Source: an uncultured Eubacterium sp. (GTDB lineage: Bacteria > Bacillota > Clostridia > Peptostreptococcales > Anaerovoracaceae). Taken from it: 7,291 nt of DNA. Position numbers and translations under genes: made by a program. The notes below the pieces were generated by a model, which was given only the letters and a program-made list of their open reading frames with translations, searched no databases and was not told where the DNA came from. Below, piece after piece: positions 6,284 to 7,291 of the stretch. Location of the stretch: NCBI GenBank assembly GCA_937894585.1, contig CALBGO010000079.1, forward strand, positions 1-7,291, read 5' to 3'. Positions within the stretch are counted from its first letter, which is position 1; every line of letters starts with the position of its first letter.

Positions 6284-6295
6284 GTCTAAGGGATT
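6284..6295 (-). repeat. Displaced copy of the tRNA-Leu 3' region
   Basis: GTCTAAGGGATT (6284-6295, plus strand) is identical to 6571-6582 inside tRNA-Leu, in the same orientation. It corresponds to the 3' half of the T stem plus the start of the acceptor strand. It lies 287 bp from the intact gene and marks the left edge of the palindrome-rich segment. This resembles the duplicated end left when an element integrates into a tRNA 3' end, but no integrase is present. Confidence 0.6.
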
Positions 6296-6296
6296 T

Positions 6297-6512
6297 TACA
6301 GCCCTGCCGCAGCAGGTCTGCCGTCCTTCGTCTTCCTTTCAGAAGACTCGGACCGCTCCTTACTCGGCAGTTCACCGAACTGCCTCCCTTCACAGTCGCG
6401 CCCTTCGTCTTTTTTCCCCAAGCTTGCTTGGTCGGTAAAAAGGACAGCGAAGGAAACGAAGTGACCGGAGGAGTGAGCGCAGCGAGCGTTGGGTTCGAAT
6501 CCCTCAGAGCTG
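6297..6512. repeat. Palindrome-rich segment ending in a tRNA-like T arm
   Basis: Successive short inverted repeats fill this stretch: CCTGC/GCAGG (6303-6316), GTCTTC/GAAGAC (6330-6347), GGCAGTTC/GAACTGCC (6366-6384), CCAAGC/GCTTGG (6418-6431) and GAGCGC/GCGAGC near 6475-6488. At 6490-6507 it carries GGGTTCGAATCCCTCAGA, which matches the T arm and adjacent acceptor strand of tRNA-Leu at 17 of 18 bases but in the opposite orientation. The rest of a tRNA cloverleaf is absent. The long minus-strand open frame across it is a by-product of base composition. It looks like a non-coding dispersed element. Confidence 0.6.
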
Positions 6513-6520
6513 AGTTCTAA

Positions 6521-6560
6521 ACAAACGAAAACGGATACCTTTTGGTATCCGCTTTCGTTT
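6521..6560 (-). terminator. Intrinsic terminator of tRNA-Leu
   Basis: On the minus strand AAACGAAAGCGGATACC (6560-6544) pairs over 17 positions (one G-U) with the segment at 6539-6523, around an AAAA loop, ending in a T-rich CGTTTGTTT. The stem starts 3 bp after the encoded CCA. On the plus strand one pair becomes an A-C mismatch, so the minus strand is the intended reading. Confidence 0.8.
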
Positions 6561-6563
6561 AAT

Positions 6564-6646
6564 TGGTGCGGTCTAAGGGATTCGAACCCCCACGGTTTCC
6601 CACACGGACCTGAACCGTGCGCGTCTGCCAATTCCGCCAAGACCGC
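6564..6646 (-). tRNA. tRNA-Leu (anticodon CAG)
   Basis: A class II tRNA of 83 nt including CCA: acceptor GCGGTCT/AGACCGC (seven perfect pairs), D arm GCGGAATTGGCAGACGC, anticodon stem CACGG/CCGTG with loop TTCAGGT (anticodon CAG at 6612-6610), a short extra arm around TGGGAAACCGTG, T arm GGGGGTTCGAATCCCTT with two G-U pairs, discriminator A at 6567 and CCA at 6566-6564. It reads CUG. Fragments of its 3' half recur at 6284-6295 and, inverted, at 6490-6507. Confidence 0.95.
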
Positions 6647-6676
6647 ATATTTTGTATATCTTCCAGCAACTTTTTA

Positions 6677-6706
6677 AGTATAACACACTTACAGGCGGTT
6701 ATGCAA
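6677..6706 (-). promoter_or_regulatory. Promoter of tRNA-Leu
   Basis: TTGCAT (6706-6701), an 18-bp spacer and TATACT with a preceding TGT (extended -10, 6685-6677). Transcription should start near 6670, about 24 nt before the tRNA. The extended -10 is identical to that of tRNA-Pro, suggesting shared control of the two genes. Confidence 0.65.
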
Positions 6707-6748
6707 GCAGTTTTTTTATTTCATCGGATATTTCTTTGTTGATTCTTG

Positions 6749-6777
6749 TTGTAGCGGATATATGTAACTGTTATAAT
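6749..6777 (+). promoter_or_regulatory. Promoter of the SRPBCC pseudogene
   Basis: TTGTAG (6749-6754), 17-bp spacer, TATAAT (6772-6777) with TGT before it (extended -10). The expected start is near 6784, giving a leader of about 50 nt that contains a run of seven A and nine G (6808-6823). GGATAT recurs at 6726, 6756 and 6780 around the promoter, possibly operator half-sites. Confidence 0.6.
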
Positions 6778-6833
6778 GTGGATATGAAAAAACGATAAAC
6801 GGCAATTAAAAAAAGGGGGGGGGTAATGAAAAG

Positions 6834-7229
6834 GTGGCAGTTTCAAATATAAATACACTTATCAATAATGATATTCAAAAAGTTTGGAACATTATTTTAG
6901 CTGTTGATAAATATAACTTATGGCGAAGTGATTTGAGCAAAACAGAAATAATAAATGACAAACAATTTATTGAATACACCAAAAATGGATATTCTACTAC
7001 ATTTACCATTACCGTTGTAGAACCATATAAACGATGGGAATTTGATATGGAGAATAGTAATATGAAAGGTCACTGGATTGGTATTTTTACAGACAGAGGG
7101 AATGAAACACAAATAGACTTTACAGAAAATGTGATACCTAAAAAGTAGTTTATGAAACCTTTTGTAAAAACCTATTTGAAAAAGCAATAAAAGCAATTTG
7201 TTTTGGACTTAAAGAAAGCATTGGAATAA
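6834..7229 (+). pseudogene. SRPBCC (START-like) family protein, interrupted by two stop codons
   Basis: The first 104 codons encode an SRPBCC-type ligand-binding fold: an N-terminal segment MAVSNINTLINNDIQKVW, then WRSDLSKTEI, a central beta stretch and WIGIFTDRGNETQIDFTE. The frame then hits TAG (7146-7148), yet continues in the same frame with FMKPFVKTYLKKQ, a TAA at 7188-7190, and KQFVLDLKKALE before a final TAA at 7227-7229. That tail is the C-terminal helix this family normally has, so a roughly 131-residue gene appears to have acquired two nonsense changes. The start used is GTG at 6834, about 10 nt after a GGGGGGGGG tract. An ATG at 6826 is out of frame and stops after eight codons. 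The gene is much richer in A+T than dapB or deoC, suggesting transfer. The substrate is unknown. Readthrough is a less likely alternative. Confidence 0.75.
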
Positions 7230-7271
7230 AGAATTAAAATGGTCCTATGTCAAGATTTAGTACAAGTTAAA

Positions 7272-7287
7272 ATGAGGTTTTCCTCAT
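7272..7287. other. Small hairpin near the right edge
   Basis: ATGAGG (7272-7277) and CCTCAT (7282-7287) form a six-pair stem with a TTTT loop. The window ends four bases later, so it cannot be decided whether this ends transcription from the pseudogene or belongs to the next unit. Confidence 0.35.
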
Positions 7288-7291
7288 CTTA

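Noticed and set aside
6296..6640. A 114-residue minus-strand frame beginning MAELADAHGSG
   Set aside because: The N-terminus is a translated tRNA-Leu gene, a well-known annotation artefact. The rest crosses the terminator and palindromes.
7230..7291. Possible insertion sequence end at the right edge (TATGTCAAGATTTAG and the ATGAGG hairpin)
   Set aside because: No transposase, no second end and no target duplication are visible within the window.

Overview
The window looks like a chromosomal segment from an anaerobic member of the Bacillota, most likely class Clostridia. Genes carry strong AGGAGG-like ribosome binding sites. Promoters are of the plain sigma-A type with TATAAT boxes, and tRNA genes encode their own CCA. 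GC content is moderate in the housekeeping genes and clearly lower at the right end. I cannot fix a family or genus from the sequence alone.

Left part (38-2867, minus strand): an apparent three-gene operon. It runs from a perfect-consensus promoter (2839-2867) through a leader of about 230 nt into a small two-TM protein of unknown function, an NhaC-family sodium-coupled antiporter and dapB. The antiporter start lies one base after the stop of the small protein, and dapB follows after 32 nt. dapB makes tetrahydrodipicolinate for lysine and cell-wall diaminopimelate. An NhaC-type carrier beside it suggests a LysW-like amino-acid transporter rather than a pH-homeostasis antiporter, but that is inference. 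The leader contains three mutually exclusive pairings arranged like a transcription attenuator.

Middle (2906-4089, plus strand): deoC (deoxyribose-phosphate aldolase) stands alone. A possible distal promoter gives it a leader of about 370 nt with two strong hairpins and a 35-nt direct repeat; a second weak promoter lies just before the gene. A long inverted repeat after deoC probably ends transcription from both sides, because the next gene converges on it.

4148-5642 (minus): a single-pass membrane protein with an N-terminal J-like domain that lacks the HPD motif, with its own promoter. Upstream of it is the strong terminator of tRNA-Pro(CGG).

5655-6706: two minus-strand tRNA genes, tRNA-Pro(CGG) and tRNA-Leu(CAG), with matching extended -10 promoters. 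They are separated by about 830 bp without a convincing protein gene. The stretch next to tRNA-Leu is full of palindromes and holds two partial copies of the tRNA-Leu 3' end.

6749-7291 (plus): an AT-rich SRPBCC-family gene, different in composition from its neighbours. Its frame continues past two internal stop codons, so it is read as a recent pseudogene. A 9-G tract precedes it.
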